Shown here: in pieces, positions 25,429-40,974 of the stretch
How the letters are laid out: every line of letters begins with the position of its first letter
How positions within the stretch are numbered: the stretch's first letter is position 1
Assembly (NCBI RefSeq): GCF_051622035.1
Contig: NC_135366.1
Span: 8,401,001-8,465,000 of the forward strand
Direction: 5' to 3'
DNA length: 64,000 bases
From: Arctopsyche grandis
Taxonomy: Eukaryota; Arthropoda; Insecta; Trichoptera; Hydropsychidae
Program-made: the position numbers and the translations under genes
The notes under the pieces: model-generated
Database searches by the model: none
Seen by the model: the letters and a program-made list of their open reading frames with translations, nothing else
What the model was told of the DNA's origin: nothing

Positions 25429-25988
25429 AACCTAGCAAGCTTCCCATAATTGATTATTATGGCCATTGTGTATAATTTTACATCCATTGCCAATCGATTG
25501 ACAGAAATAATTCAACCTCGGATTTTATGGGCCCTCATGACGCTGGAGCAAACAGAGAAATGTTACAATAAATATTATTATAACATTTCTCTGGGGCGAA
25601 CTCCATAACAACAACTTTGTTTATAAAGATATACATTGCCTACAAGTTTCGGATGGCGATCTTTCATTGGAACTCAACCAACGTCAAATGCTCCTTTTTA
25701 CATACCGCCTTCACTTTTTTTGACTGGTTTTTAAAGTTTTTCTAATGGGTCATTAGAGGAGAAAATTAGTGGCGACTCGTGATAATTCAAGGGGGGGGGG
25801 GGATTAATTGGGCTGTAGTACCGGTGATCAAATACAGACAAAAATAGCATGCATATGTACTATACTGGGAGGCTGCAACCCATATGGACGCCAAAAATAG
25901 CATGCATTTGTACCAAACGAGGAGGGCTGTAGCTCCGCAGCCCATATAGACGACCCACCACCACCGGTCATAGTTTTTGGCCGGTGTC
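25429..25988. other. 5' flank of Sirt4
   Basis: Contains a strong small hairpin at 25551-25594 (CAGAGAAATGTTA ... TAACATTTCTCTG), a poly-G run at 25791-25801 and a duplicated phrase ('aaaatagcatgcatatgtac' and a similar line at 25895-25915). No gene. Confidence 0.45.
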
Positions 25989-26204
25989 CAGTGCCGGTTT
26001 TAGGGGGGGGGGCTGGGTCGGGCGGCGCCCGTAGGCGCCAAATAAGTTAGGGCGCCACTCGATGCGTCAAAGGCACTTTAAATTTTAAAATTAGAGCAAG
26101 AAAAGCCATACAAAATTTTAGATTAGAGCGCCAAAGGCAAAATTTTTTTCTAATGGTGCTTAGAAAAAATTGCCCGAGGGCGCCATTAGGTGTAAGGCCA
26201 GCAC
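25989..26204. mobile_element. Small hAT-like element (tentative)
   Basis: Ends CAGTGCCGGTTTTAG and, at right, AAGGCCAGCACTG are imperfect inverted repeats, and the interior has repeated GGGCGCCA blocks in both orientations. No convincing 8-bp duplication was found. Confidence 0.45.
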
Positions 26205-26368
26205 TGTTATTGTCCACAACTGAAGCAATTCACTTTTGTCAATTGATGGCAAGACCTGATTTCAAAAGGGTTTGGGAGATTATGGAAATGTCAATGAGAA
26301 GATATCAGAGAAAGACGAGAACGGTTGCTTCTGTGCAATGTGAAATCAGCTTTCGGTAAGTTGCGATT

Positions 26369-26560
26369 GGTTCGGTGATTATTCCGCAAAAAGCAATCTT
26401 GCGCAAGTTACTAAAATCTCGATCACGGAACATCTGGCACCCAAAAACTCCATCAATCGAAAGCAACGCATGTGAAATATTGTACTAACGAGAACTCGAG
26501 TGTCAGATGTTCCACCATCAAGATATTATTGATCACTTTTTGCGGAATAATCCGTTTACC
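26369..26560. mobile_element. MITE sharing ends with the 18.7-kb palindromic element
   Basis: Begins GGTTCGGTGATTATTCCGC and ends GCGGAATAATCCGTTTACC. Flanks GTTGCGATT and GTTGTGATT form an 8-9 bp target duplication with one mismatch. Terminal bases are the same as in 18736-19004, while the interior is unrelated. Confidence 0.65.
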
Positions 26561-26826
26561 GTTGTGATTCATGGGGTCATTAAAATGGGTAAGCGTACTA
26601 CCATTACACAAAAAAAATAACTAACAATTAAGCTAAACCTTTTTTTTTTGAAGTTGGTAAATTCGTGTGCGTCTTGTAACTTTTCAATCGGGACTTGGGT
26701 ACGAATATGATTGTTAAGGCGTACATTTTGTGTTCGCGGCTGACCTTAGTAATTTTGAAGGTTGTTGGTGTCAGTCTAAGTTCGAGTTGTCGTTTGAGAG
26801 GACGTGTCTGTCAACGATTAGCAATT

Positions 26827-30486
<3,660 letters not shown>

Positions 30487-30692
30487 ATTATACAATGAAA
30501 TCTGCAATACAATGTAGGAAGTACTTTTTAAATAAATAATATATTATTCAATAAATAATTGACAACTAAAAGAATGATTATTTTATTGGTGCAAGTAATA
30601 ATATATAATATGTGGATATATTCATTATTTTCATTCATTAATCTACAATCTAATTCTAATATAATAATTGAATGAGGAATGTGATATATTTT

Positions 30693-31499
30693 TTATTGTA
30701 TTTTCACGTTTTTTTTTAGTATTAATGGTATCGTTTCACCGAGGATACGACTGCAATAAGACATTTCTTTTTCAGAAAAAAATGCAAACATCAACTCTAT
30801 CTGTCGATACAAAAATAAGGTTCCTAGTACTTTGCGTGCATAAAAGTCCAAATTTATGTCTGCTATTTTATATTCACCCTATCGAAACATTGAATATTAA
30901 GACAGTGTTAAAATATATGTAATGATATGTACATAGTAAAGTCTACCTTTTTAACTAAACAGTCCATCTTTACATGATATACTTGACGTAATACGGGTCC
31001 CAGGATAATGTCAGCGCAGGGGTTTGTCGTTGTCCTATTGAAAATAGGATTGATTTTTCCATCGTGTATTATGGTAGTAAGATACATTCCCTGAAATTTG
31101 TTTAGTGTGTGAGAACTTTGATGAAACAGAATAAAACATCAAACATTGACAACATATAAAAACATTTTTACATACCTTTCTCACGTAGTGATCTCTTTTT
31201 ATAATAATATGTCCACCCAATATGTTTTGCTTATTTTCGTTTACTGTATTATGCAATTCATATTCAGTAAAAGAAATGTTTACCGGTGTTGATAAGTTAC
31301 AGTTTTCAACTACATTAATATGTATAGCATACGGGCCCTAAAAATTTTACCATCATATATATTTAGACAGAGACTAAATTCAATATAACGCCATATGTTT
31401 ATATGCTATTTCAAAAATTATTACATAATCTCGCGATTTGCAATTAACTGACGAATAAAACATCGACCACACCATAAAATAAATAATACAACAGCACAT
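30693..31499 (-). CDS. Secreted MD-2/DUF1091-like family protein, copy A
   Basis: Four exons on the minus strand: 31499-31425, 31337-31176, 31090-30947 and 30878-30693, of 75, 162, 144 and 186 bp, all phase 0, giving 188 aa. Exon 1 is a signal peptide (MCCCIIYFMVWSMFYSSVNC). The mature part keeps Cys38, Cys104, Cys123 and Cys169. Blocks are GPYAIHIN, EYELHNTVNENKQNILGG, GKINPIF, NPCADIILGPVL, CLVKKGEYKIADINLDFYARK, then YRQIELMFAFF and SYC. The order C...C..GxYxI...LxF...YRxxLxFF...C resembles insect MD-2-like and DUF1091 secreted proteins, which I infer rather than see proved; the ligand is unknown. This copy is the most diverged and lies 207 bp after the Pgk stop, in opposite orientation. 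It has its own conserved upstream motif at 31567-31581. Confidence 0.82.
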
Positions 31500-31566
31500 T
31501 TTTGATGGTGACTGTAATGAAATCTAAATATGAATCCGATGAGAGCAATAAAATAAATTGATCGTT

Positions 31567-31581
31567 TTATCAGTAATCTGC
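31567..31581 (-). promoter_or_regulatory. Conserved upstream motif of copy A
   Basis: TTATCAGTAATCTGC, 68 bp upstream of the copy A ATG. On the gene strand it reads GCAGATTACTGATAA, which contains a GATA-factor-like TGATAA. It is identical in all six promoters of the family seen here. Confidence 0.55.
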
Positions 31582-31639
31582 TGGTTAACTATGCGAAACC
31601 ACTCGATTTAAATCAAAATTAATTTATTGTGCTTCAGGT

Positions 31640-33300
31640 TGGTTAAAAAAACTTGGGGATCATCCATTTATGTACATGTGTACAATATAAATTAAAAAAA
31701 ATCGGATGTGACCAACCCACAACTTTATCTATGTATGTAAGTATTTAAGGAATATGAAAAGTATAAAAAACAAAATTCGGTAATGAAACATACATACACG
31801 TTCACACATGCCGGCTATGAGAGCATTTTCGATACAAATTGAGCGCAATTGTAGGGAAACTTATATAGGCCAAATTTTTACTTTTGGTTGTTAGATTCTG
31901 TTCGAATTTTTTTATTACTTAAAATCATTATATTGAAGAGTATTCAGAGGTAAGGGGAGTCAAGTCGAGGTATAAGAAAATAATCATGTAGGTTTCAGAT
32001 ATTTAATAGATGCTCTTCTGGTGGTAGCCAGGTTCCCAATGAATCCTGAGTAGTAGTTTTTCTGATAGTTCTTTGGAGCAAGCTCCCACGCCTATCTATC
32101 TGTCGTGTTGTATGCGATCGGGCTCACGTTGCCCGTTTTATGATGGGTTCAGGTGGCTAGAGCACTCAGCAAATGCTAGTGCATTAACTGTGGGATGTTG
32201 TTAAGTGTTAGTATGGTCTGTTACAGTTTTAATTATAATTTTATGTCAGTAGTTGGATAGGGTTTATGATAAGTATTTACAACTTAATTTTATCTATCCT
32301 AGTTTAGCCTATACCCACCATCCGGACGTCGACGGGCCTTTGATTAGAGGCCCTCAGTGAGACTAAAAGGAGTTTGGTCTCACTGAGGATATTTAGAAGG
32401 GGATAGGCAATCTTGCCGAGAGACTTGAAGTAGTTTACGGCAAGTTTGTTTACGTGTTTGTCAATGTTTAGGTCATTGGAATCCTGAGACCAACCCGGCC
32501 GGCTTTTATACATGTTTTGTAAGCCGCGCGGGTTTGGTCGCTTAGTTGAGCTCGCTCACTGGTCGGTGAGCCGAGCCCTCCGATTGGTCGGTGAGTCGGG
32601 CTCTCCGACAAGACGATGAGTGCTGCGCGCTAATTGGACGGCGTGCACTGATTATGCTATCTTTACGCAACAAAATCAAGAAAATAGAAATAATATAAAA
32701 GGTCAAAATAAAATAATGAAATATCGTTTTTAAAAAATTACTACTTTCGGTTTACAAACTTTAGCCAAACCTTGTTTTCCCGCATAGATAATCTGTAAAC
32801 CGTATAATTAAGATTATACTGTATATTTGTACATATGTATATATTACATACATTACAAAATTATGTAGAGGATGTAATTATATTTAATGATTTTTAAAAA
32901 TTATAAATTCGTGTCATTAGCCAAAAAGGCATATTTAATTAAAGTTGTTTTTTTTTATTCTGCATGAAAATTATGATGAACTATTCTCGACGATAAGTTC
33001 CACTATACGTTCGATGAAATATGGATATGGTTTTTTGGGTTTTCTAAACTTATTGTATTCCAAATCTTTTTTGTGAATAAGAATATAATACAGGTATTAG
33101 ATACACCGAAATGTTATCGAAAACGATATGAATATAAAGAAAATCAAACAAGTTGCAATATAATTTTTGTCTTACCGAAATTCTATAATGAATGGAAATT
33201 TATGTTTGTCATGTATTGGAAGGTATTTTTTTTTACTTTATCTATGTACATAGAAACAATAGATGAAGTTTCGTGATCATGCAAAAATTCGAATTCGAGG
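31640..33300. repeat. Dispersed repeat (minus copy), interrupted by an unclassified 0.7-kb block
   Basis: 31660-31930 and 32660-33290 match the long spacer repeat also found at 42.8, 46.4 and 49.7-52.7 kb (TGTGACCAACCCAC, GATACAAATTGAGCGCAA, TTATCTATGTACATAG). Between them, about 31950-32660 is different: it holds GGTTCAGGTGGCTAGAGC, an inverted CTCAGTGAGACTAAAAGGAG repeat near 32350-32395 and GC-richer GGTCGGTGAGCCGAGCCC. I could not classify this insert. Confidence 0.5.
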
Positions 33301-33318
33301 TTTCGATTGATTCGAACT

Positions 33319-34894
33319 AGGGGTTCCAAAAAACCGCCCGAAAGAAAAAGCCGGTTTTCGGTTTTTTACAAATAAAAAGCCGGTTGATTGGCTTTCACTG
33401 ATTTTAGAAAATTAATATTTTTTTTAAGTTTAAAATTATAATATATGAAAAAAAATGTAAATATATTATATATTATATAATGCAAAAAAAATTAAATTAT
33501 AAATTAAATTGAATTATAAACATTATGAACTTTCATAAGATCATTATTATATATTATTATTACAAATAATACAATTTGTATTATATATAACAGCCGTAAA
33601 ATGGCAGATCCTAAATACGCACAAATAATTAAATGATTTACATAAGTTACTATCAAGAATATATGATTAAAAAAATAATGTGTAACCTCGCAGAAAAACT
33701 ATATGTAATTGTGGAATTGTGAATAGATATTAACAGTGAGCGGCGCTAGGATGCGCTAGCTCGAAATAAAGGGGTTTCTTTTGTCAATTTCTATTGTTAG
33801 GAACCCGTTTTAGCGCATTTTAGCGCCTATCTCTGGATATTAAGAACTGCTGAGATTCGCCCTGAGGTGCGCTCAATATTTAAGTATTTCCATCTTTCAA
33901 AAGTTGTATTTACGCATCTGTTTTAGCTTAAAAATCCAAAAGCTTAACAAATCGTTGCAAATTTCGAAAACAAATTCATTAAACGGCATATCACAAACAT
34001 TTTAAAACCATAATAAAAGTAGGTATGTGGCCTCAATATTTAAAGGGCTTCCAATTCCTTCGAAGAAAAATAAATTATATGTATTATCCGGAAATTCCCA
34101 CGCATTTTGTATAAATATTTGAGTTTACGAATACTTTTTTGTTATTGTCAAGTAAAAGGTTTTGCGATGTTTTATATACCTGAAGTTGGGTAGGTCATTG
34201 AAAATACATACTTTCAATAATATTGTTACGTACGCCGTGGATTGAGCGAATTGTACTTAGACCAACGGATATCTGTTATCGGATTAACTAAATGCATGCA
34301 CTTACTTCCAAAGATTATATCTGGACTCTAAGTGCATTTAGGCTAAACAATTACCGATATTAGTTATTTCTCAGAATCGGTACGGGGAGACCCAATATCG
34401 GGGAAATACATATCCGAATACGTGACTATACAACAGGTAAACAGATTAGGCGTCCTGAGAGATCTACCCTTTATAAGGCGGTACGTAGGCGATATAATGC
34501 ATTCTGGACTTAGCAGTGACACTGCGTGTATCTCCTTAATCATCAATAAATGCTGTGAAACGACTGTTGGCCTTTTACTTGGATCCTCCACCCACCCCTA
34601 CGCAACAATATGTTATTGGTTTATGAACTGTAACATTAATAAATCTCAAAGAAACCGCTAAGTGCTCTAACTTTTTTTTTTGTTCAAAGAAATATACGCC
34701 TATTACCTAAGAGAATTTAGATATACACATTTATTTTGATCTTTCATAGAAATTTGAAATTCATAATTGTTAATGTTGAGGAAAAAACATTAATTAAGCG
34801 GGTTTATCGAGCCAATAAGTCGGTTTTCGGTTTATTGAAAAATGGTCAAAAAGCCGGCTTTTCGGTTTCGCTTTAAACCGACTTGGAAGCCCTG
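33319..34894. mobile_element. hAT-like element with nested LTR-like block
   Basis: Left end AGGGGTTCCAAAAAACCGCC and right end (reversed) AGGGCTTCCAAGTCGGTTT are inverted and rich in AAGCCGGTTTTCGG units. A related fragment is at 54745-54790. Inside, 34229-34632 starts TGTTACGTACGCCG and ends CTGTAACA, with a possible poly-A signal AATAAA, and could be a solo LTR; no clear target duplication was found for either. Confidence 0.5.
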
Positions 34895-35345
34895 TACTCG
34901 ACCTCAAAGACGATCACTCATCACGTTTTCATGATTGTTTGTTGTTTCACGTTTTCATGATTTCAAAAATGTGTCTATTATTGTGTGGGATTTTTTGAAC
35001 ACCGTCAGTTCTATCGAACTGAAACTTGGTATCGGTTACTGAAATGCTTATCGATACGAAACGATAGTTGACCGGAAATGGTACCTCGCCTTATAGGTCT
35101 CCTCCTTTTTTTTGGATTCAATTATCTCTCAAACCGCTCAACGGATCAGACTGAAATTTCAAACATGTAATAGAAATTATACATTTTATATATTCATATT
35201 TTAAAAATATTTTACCTCAACCGGAAGTAGTACTTTAACTCTTGAGCAGCGATTCCCAAGGCAGGGTAGACGCAATGGATTTGTTTTGTTAATAAATTTT
35301 GTAGAAAAAAAGTTATTTGCGGAGTCACAATTATAATATGCTTAA
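34895..35345 (+). repeat. Dispersed spacer repeat with ACCGGAAGT
   Basis: A partial plus copy of the long spacer repeat: GATCACTCATCACGTTTTCA, GAACTGAAACTTGGTATCGG, then CTCAACCGGAAGTAGTACTT with an exact ACCGGAAGT at 35220-35228. Confidence 0.6.
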
Positions 35346-35473
35346 AGTTTAATATATTTATCTACTATTTCATCGTACTTCTATTACTGATAAATGGTTT
35401 TACTATGCAATATCATTATCATTATTCTAAAATATTATATAATTCTAGGTTGATTGAATGAAGATCAGAAATT

Positions 35474-37888
35474 TTATTGGTGTTTCACTTTTTTTTTGGA
35501 TATTAATGGTACCGTTTCACCAAGGAAACGATTGCAATAAGTCAATCCCTTGTCTGAAAAAAATGCTAATATTAATTCCATCTGACGATAGAAAAAAGAG
35601 CCCCCAAGTACTTTGCGTGCAAAGAAGTCCAAATTTAAGTCTGCTATTTTGTATTCACCCTAAAAAAACACAAAAATGTTTTAATGAAGTTAAAATATTA
35701 TACAGTGTGTATGTAATACAATTTACCTTTTTGATGAAGCAATCAACGCTAATGCGATATACTTGCTTTAGTACAGGTCCTAGAACAATGTCAGTACAAG
35801 GGTTTGATGTTGTCTTATTGAAAATACGATTGATTTTACCATCGTGAATCATATTAGTAACATACATTCCCTGAAATTTGTTTAGTATACGAGAACTTTG
35901 ATTAAACAGAATATTGTCATGTATGGTTCATAAATACACATACAACTACACCAGCAGTCACATAAAACGGAACGCTTGTGAATTTTACGACTTCGAGGCC
36001 ATTAAAGGATTATCCCTTTATGTGTAGGGTTTTTAACGACCAAATATTCTAAATATGATTGTTTTCTAAGATTTGAGTTGAGTTTAGTGTGGGTTTTCGA
36101 GGAGAAAGCATCAAATTCGAATTTTAACACGTCAACATGAAAAAACGAGCTCAGTTATCATTGCAGAAGAGTGTAAAAATCGCGACATTGGCGAGTTCAG
36201 GATTTTCCTTTCGGTCAATTTCCAAGAAAATGGGATGTTCTATATCAACTGTTTCGAGAATACTGGAAAAAAAAAAAAGAATCTGGAAGTTTTGATCGTA
36301 AGAAGGGGACCGGACTGAAAAGATGCACATCGGAGAGGCAAGACCGTGTAATAACCAGATTATCTTTACAGCAGTGATTCAAAACTGCTGTAGAAATAAG
36401 AACAGATGTATCTTCACAATTTTCCATGGAAATCAGCGACTCAACAGTAAGAAGGCGACTCAGAGAAGCTGGACTGCACGGTCGGAAAGCTGCAAAAAAA
36501 CCACTACTAACCAAGAGAATGAAAAACAATCGATTGGAATGGGCGAAAGCACATGAAAATTGGAGTCCATCAGATTGGCAACGAGTGATACTTTCCGACG
36601 AATCAAAGTTTAACCTCTATAGTCCTGATGGTTTTCCGTATGTCCGAAGGAAAGTTGGCGAAAGGTATAATGAAAATTGTACCCTTAAAACTTTTACGCA
36701 TCCTCCAAGTCAAATGGTCTGGGGATGCTTTTCGTACCATAACATTGTACAATTGGAGTTTCTACAAGGTGCCATCGATGGAAAAAAATATTAAAAAATT
36801 TTAGAAGAAAGCTTTGTCCCATCGATGGAAAACCACCTTTCATATTCCGATGATATAATTTTTCAAGATGACTCTGCCCCTTGTCATCGAGCTAAATTGG
36901 TGAGTATTCATTTTATTTGATAGCATTGAATATAAATTATAAAATTTCAATCAAAAAACTGAATTTTTTTTTTACTTTTTTTTAGGTTCGGGACTATTTA
37001 CAAGAAATGGGTGTAAAGACACTACCATGGCCTGGCAATAATCCCGATTTAAATCCAATCGAAAATTTATGGATGGGTATCAAGTACAGGATAAGGAAGA
37101 ACAATGTTACTACTCTTAAATCGTTGAAAGAAATAATAGAAAATATATGGTACGAAGACTTCCCAATCGAAAATTTAAAAACTTTAGTAGATTCCATGCC
37201 AAACCGAATAAAAGAAGTTATAAAATCGAAAGGAGCCGCTACAAAATATTAATTTCTTTTTTATAAGTTGTAAATAATAATATGTGACTGTAATAAAATT
37301 AAAAATGTATATGTATAGTGTTATTTTCATTTCAAATTTCATTTAACCGTGAAGTCAACGCACGGTCGTAAAATCTGCCCTCCATTAAATTTCTCCCCAA
37401 CTCATTTTTGTCACCTTTTTTTTCACGTTTGGTATTACACGAATGCACTATGGTACAACCTATCATTTAAATGACTTTCGGTTTTGGTTTTATATAAGAT
37501 TACCGAAATTTCACGCAAAAACATGTTTCGCTTAAGCGTTCCGTTTTATGTGACTGCTGCTGTATATTTCCAAACCTTTTTTGAGTATTGACCTCTTTTT
37601 ACAATAACTTTACCACCGAATATGTTTTGGTTGTTTTCATTAATCGTATTGTGCAATTCATATTCAAAAAGGTTGTTTTCGGGTAATGATAAGTTACATT
37701 TTTCAATTTTAGTAATATGTATAGCATACGGACCCTGAAAATTTTACCATAATATATTACGACACAGATCACTACGTTTAAAAAAGCACTATATATTTAA
37801 TTATAATTATTACATAATCTCGCGACTTGCAACTAATTGGCGAATACAATATCGACCATACAATCAAATAAATAATACAACAGGACAT
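35474..37888 (-). CDS. Secreted MD-2/DUF1091-like family protein, copy B
   Basis: Exons 37888-37814, 37734-37576, 35870-35727 and 35659-35474 (75, 159, 144, 186 bp) give an uninterrupted 187-aa protein. The signal peptide is MSCCIIYLIVWSILYSPISC. The mature chain keeps the four Cys, GPYAIHITK, GGKVIVKRGQYSKK, GKINRIFN, NPCTDIVLGPVLKQVYRIS, CFIKKGEYKIADLNLDFFAR and YRQMELILAFF. Exon 2 lacks two codons compared with copies D, F and G. Intron 2 swelled from about 90 bp to 1.7 kb by a Tc1-like insertion on the opposite strand, which splicing could remove. Intron 2's donor is GTTTGG, shared with most copies (GTATGT in A). Function is inferred only at family level. Confidence 0.82.
35949..37562 (+). 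mobile_element. Tc1-like transposon in intron 2 of copy B
   Basis: Inverted ends of about 29 bp with one mismatch (inner part CAGTCACATAAAACGGAACG), flanked by TA at 35947-35948 and 37563-37564. The plus-strand transposase starts at 36137 (MKKRAQLSLQKSVKIA), then a frameshift in an A-run near 36264-36275, an in-frame TGA near 36376 and a TAA near 36791 break it. Catalytic parts remain: ILSDESKFNL, FQDDSAPCH and PGNNPDLNPIENLW (DD34E). A GT-AG intron of 86 bp lies at 36900-36985, at the same codon as in the Tc1-like element at 10.9 kb. Copy D preserves the empty site. Confidence 0.9.
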
Positions 37889-37960
37889 CTTTAAAAGCTG
37901 TGTATAATGAAATCCAAATATGTATCCGATGGGAGCAATGAAATAAATTGGAAGTTAGGT

Positions 37961-37975
37961 TTATCAGTAATCTGC
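37961..37975 (-). promoter_or_regulatory. Conserved upstream motif of copy B
   Basis: TTATCAGTAATCTGC, 73 bp upstream of the copy B ATG, in a larger conserved flank (ATCCGATGGGAGCAAT on plus). Confidence 0.55.
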
Positions 37976-38299
37976 CAGATAGCTATGCAAAACCATTTGA
38001 TTTAATTGATATAAATCAAAATTAAATTATAGTGATTAGGAATAGATCAGTGGTTGCATAATTGATCCTATAAAAAATTACCATGGCTGCACCATTTTTA
38101 CTTTATTTTCTTTCTTGTGAAATAATACTTATATTTATTACTCAAAAAATTGGGTCAATCACTTCAATCAAGGGGTTAAGTTTTACAATTTCGGAAACAA
38201 AATATTCCTCTTATTCAATATGTTTAGTAATAATGGAAGAATTTATTTTTTTATGTTTATATTTGATAAGTTTTCCGCTATATTTACTTTATCAATGTA

Positions 38300-38585
38300 C
38301 GTAGTAACAATAGATGAAGTTTTATGATAATGCGAAAATTCGATCTCAAGATTTTGACTGCTTCGAAGTCAGAATCGATTACTGATCACGATTTCATGAT
38401 CTTGGATAAATGTGTGTGTCTGTGTTTTTTAGGGATTTTTTGAACACCATTAGTCCTGTCGAACTAAAACTTAGTAACGGTTACTAAAATACTTATCGAT
38501 ATAACGTATTATTTTTTCAAATTTTTAAGTTGACTGGAAATGGTACCTCCCCTTATGGGTGTCCTTAATACCAAATAATTGAAGG
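38300..38585 (+). repeat. Dispersed spacer repeat, partial
   Basis: GTAGTAACAATAGATGAAGT through AATGGTACCTCCCCTTATGG, a partial copy of the long spacer repeat, running directly into the remnant of exon 4 of copy C. Confidence 0.55.
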
Positions 38586-38782
38586 AAGATCAGGACTTTT
38601 ATTGGTGTTGCTTTTTTATATTAATGGTACCCGTTTCACCAAGTATACGATTGAAATAAGGCCATCCCTTTTCTGAAAAAAATGTGAATCATAGTAGTAA
38701 CGTACAATGTACATATGTACATTCCCTGAAATTTGCTTAGTATATGAGAACTTTGATTAAATATAATGTTGACGGGTATGGA

Positions 38783-40142
38783 TAGTGTTGTAAAATTCTC
38801 GGTAAAAATCTTTTGGAGATTTTTCGAGAATATTCTTTTTTAGAGCATCTGGAGGGCTTTTATACTATTCAGTTGCGATTTAAAAAAAATGGATAAATTC
38901 ATGTGAACAGTAAGATGACGGAAGACACGAATAAAATTAATTAACTAATGCAAAACCCTAATTAATAATAATTTTTAACCTTTTGCATTTCATATGTATA
39001 GAGAGAGGGTAAGCAAATGTGACTTTTGTTACAAATGTGACTACAAAATTTGTGTTAAAAAATTTCGTCGAAAAGTATGAAAGTAAATTGATTAATTCAT
39101 GTGAACGGTAAAGATGAGGGTAGTAGTAGTCTTCCTTGTAGGAAGAGCGATGGTAACTCTGACGATGTGAGGATTATTGAAGTGTTTTTATATTCTGTAA
39201 ATGCTAACAGGAGGGGAATTTTCAGAGGTTGTTGAGTTCAGGGAGTGATGATTTTAACAAAGGTCAAATTCTTTCTCGAAACTTAACGGCTTTGCCGCCT
39301 CCCCCAAGTATATTAAATTTAATGGAGCGTGAATACGGGAAAATTTTTATGATCGTGTGTGTCAAGTTTAAAAGAATGATTAAATCAGTAAGTTGGAACA
39401 ATTTCATTGGAATATATTCACCAAAGCAATAAAAATATGTATAATTTATTGCTTCCAGAGTTAATAAGCATTGTAATCCTGTGAGAAGTAGTGAGCGTAT
39501 GTTAAAATGGGGTTTGGTGCATCCGCTCTAAAATCGCCAGATTAACAGAACGGCAGCTTTAAACGTAATTCTCGTTTTCTCGAATGATAGATTGCACATC
39601 AGATGACGAGTAACCTTTCGATTTGCACAGATGCAATTATTAAAATTGAGTTGGATCTTTCTGGCGAGTTTAATAAGGCAAGATTCGGAATTTATCGAAT
39701 CTTCCCTTATTAAACTCGCCTGAAAGATCCAACTCAATTTTAATAATTACCATTTTAATAATTGCATCTGTGCACATCGAAAGGTTAACCGTCATCTGAT
39801 GTGCAATCTATCATTCGAGAAGAGGAGAATTGCATTTAAAGCAGCCGTCCGTCAATCTGTCGTTCAATTTGTCTGGCGATTTTAGAGCGGATGCACCGCA
39901 TCCGTTTAAATGACGAAATGACACATTCAGTGTCGTCAGAATGAAAAAATGTCATTCAAAATGCTCTCAGACATTCTAGAAAGTGCTATTACTCCTATAA
40001 AGTTCTGAAAATATCCTAGAATCATCTCAAAAGCTAATAAACTATCTAGAGATGTTTTATAACCAAGAAAATTATCAAAATTTCTCGGCGAATAATCTTT
40101 TGGAGAATATTCTCTCGATAATATTCTCGACTTACAACACTA
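38783..40142. mobile_element. hAT-like element in copy C
   Basis: Ends TAGTGTTGTAA and TTACAACACTA are inverted; flanks GGTATGGA (38775-38782) and GGTATGGT (40143-40150) are a 7-of-8 duplication of a sequence found once in sister copies. TTCTCG/CGAGAA-rich subterminal repeats continue inward. No transposase. A second palindromic element is nested inside. Confidence 0.72.
39516..39897. mobile_element. Nested 382-bp palindrome
   Basis: Two arms of about 190 bp, from GGTGCATCCGCTCTAAAATC to its reverse complement, with few mismatches and almost no loop (turn near 39690-39700). The text is shared with the interior of the Pgk-intron element (29153-29527). Confidence 0.75.
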
Positions 40143-40639
40143 GGTATGGTACAGAACTACACACTCAAATATTTTTCAAACCTTTTTCGCGTATTGATAT
40201 CTTTTTATAACAGTTTTACCACCAAATATAATATGTTTTGGTTATTTTCGTTAATCGTATTGTGCAATTCATATTCATTAAAAGAAAGGTTGTTTTCGGG
40301 TAATGATAAGTTACATTTTTCAATTTTATTAATATGTATAGCATACGGATACTGAAAAGTTTACCATTATATATTACGACACCGATCACTACGTATAAAA
40401 TAGCACTATATGTTTATTTATAAACATATAATGCTATTAAATTCAATATAATACTTAATTCAATACAACGCCATATGTTTATATGCTATTTTAAAATTAT
40501 TACATAATTTCGCGACTTGCAACTAATTGGCGAATATAACATCGACCATACAAGCAAATAAATAATCACATTTTTAAAATCTATGTATATTGAAATCCAA
40601 ATATGTATACGATGGAAGCAATAAAATAAAGTGATCGTT

Positions 40640-40654
40640 TTATCAGTAATCTGC
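40640..40654 (-). promoter_or_regulatory. Conserved upstream motif of pseudogene copy C
   Basis: TTATCAGTAATCTGC, 69 bp upstream of the old start of copy C. Confidence 0.45.
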
Positions 40655-40974
40655 TGGTAAATAATGCGGAACTACTCGATTTAAAAAAAAAATTAATTCA
40701 TTGTGCTTCAGGTTGATAAAATAAATTTGGTGCTCATCCATTTATGTACATGTATACAATATAAATTAAATGAAACATAGAATAGACTTGTAAAAAAAAA
40801 TCGTATGTGACCAACACACGACTTTACTTATGTATGTATTTAAGGAATAGGAAAAGTATAAAAAACAAAGTTCGATAATGAAACATACATACACGTTCAC
40901 ACATACCGGCTATGAGCGCATTTTCGATACAAATTGAGCGCAATTGTAGGGAAACTTATATACCTAAGACAAAA

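Larger units (their letters stand above)
38590..40571 (-). pseudogene. Secreted MD-2/DUF1091-like family, copy C (broken)
   Basis: Exon 1 near 40571-40505 has lost about 7 bp right after ATG (ATGTG then ATTATT), which shifts the frame. Exon 2 (about 40350-40160) is recognisable, with an altered start at the acceptor. Exon 3 and exon 4 are fused by a deletion: the exon 4 remnant (38590-38686) joins the first bases of exon 3 (38690-38735), removing most of both and the intron. A hAT-like element (38783-40142) lies in intron 2. The promoter motif is still present at 40640-40654. This is a pseudogene. Confidence 0.8.

Noticed and set aside
25551-25594. Small hairpin as microRNA precursor
   Set aside because: The arms are only about 13-15 bp around an AT-rich loop, too short for a pre-miRNA; more likely a tiny MITE remnant.
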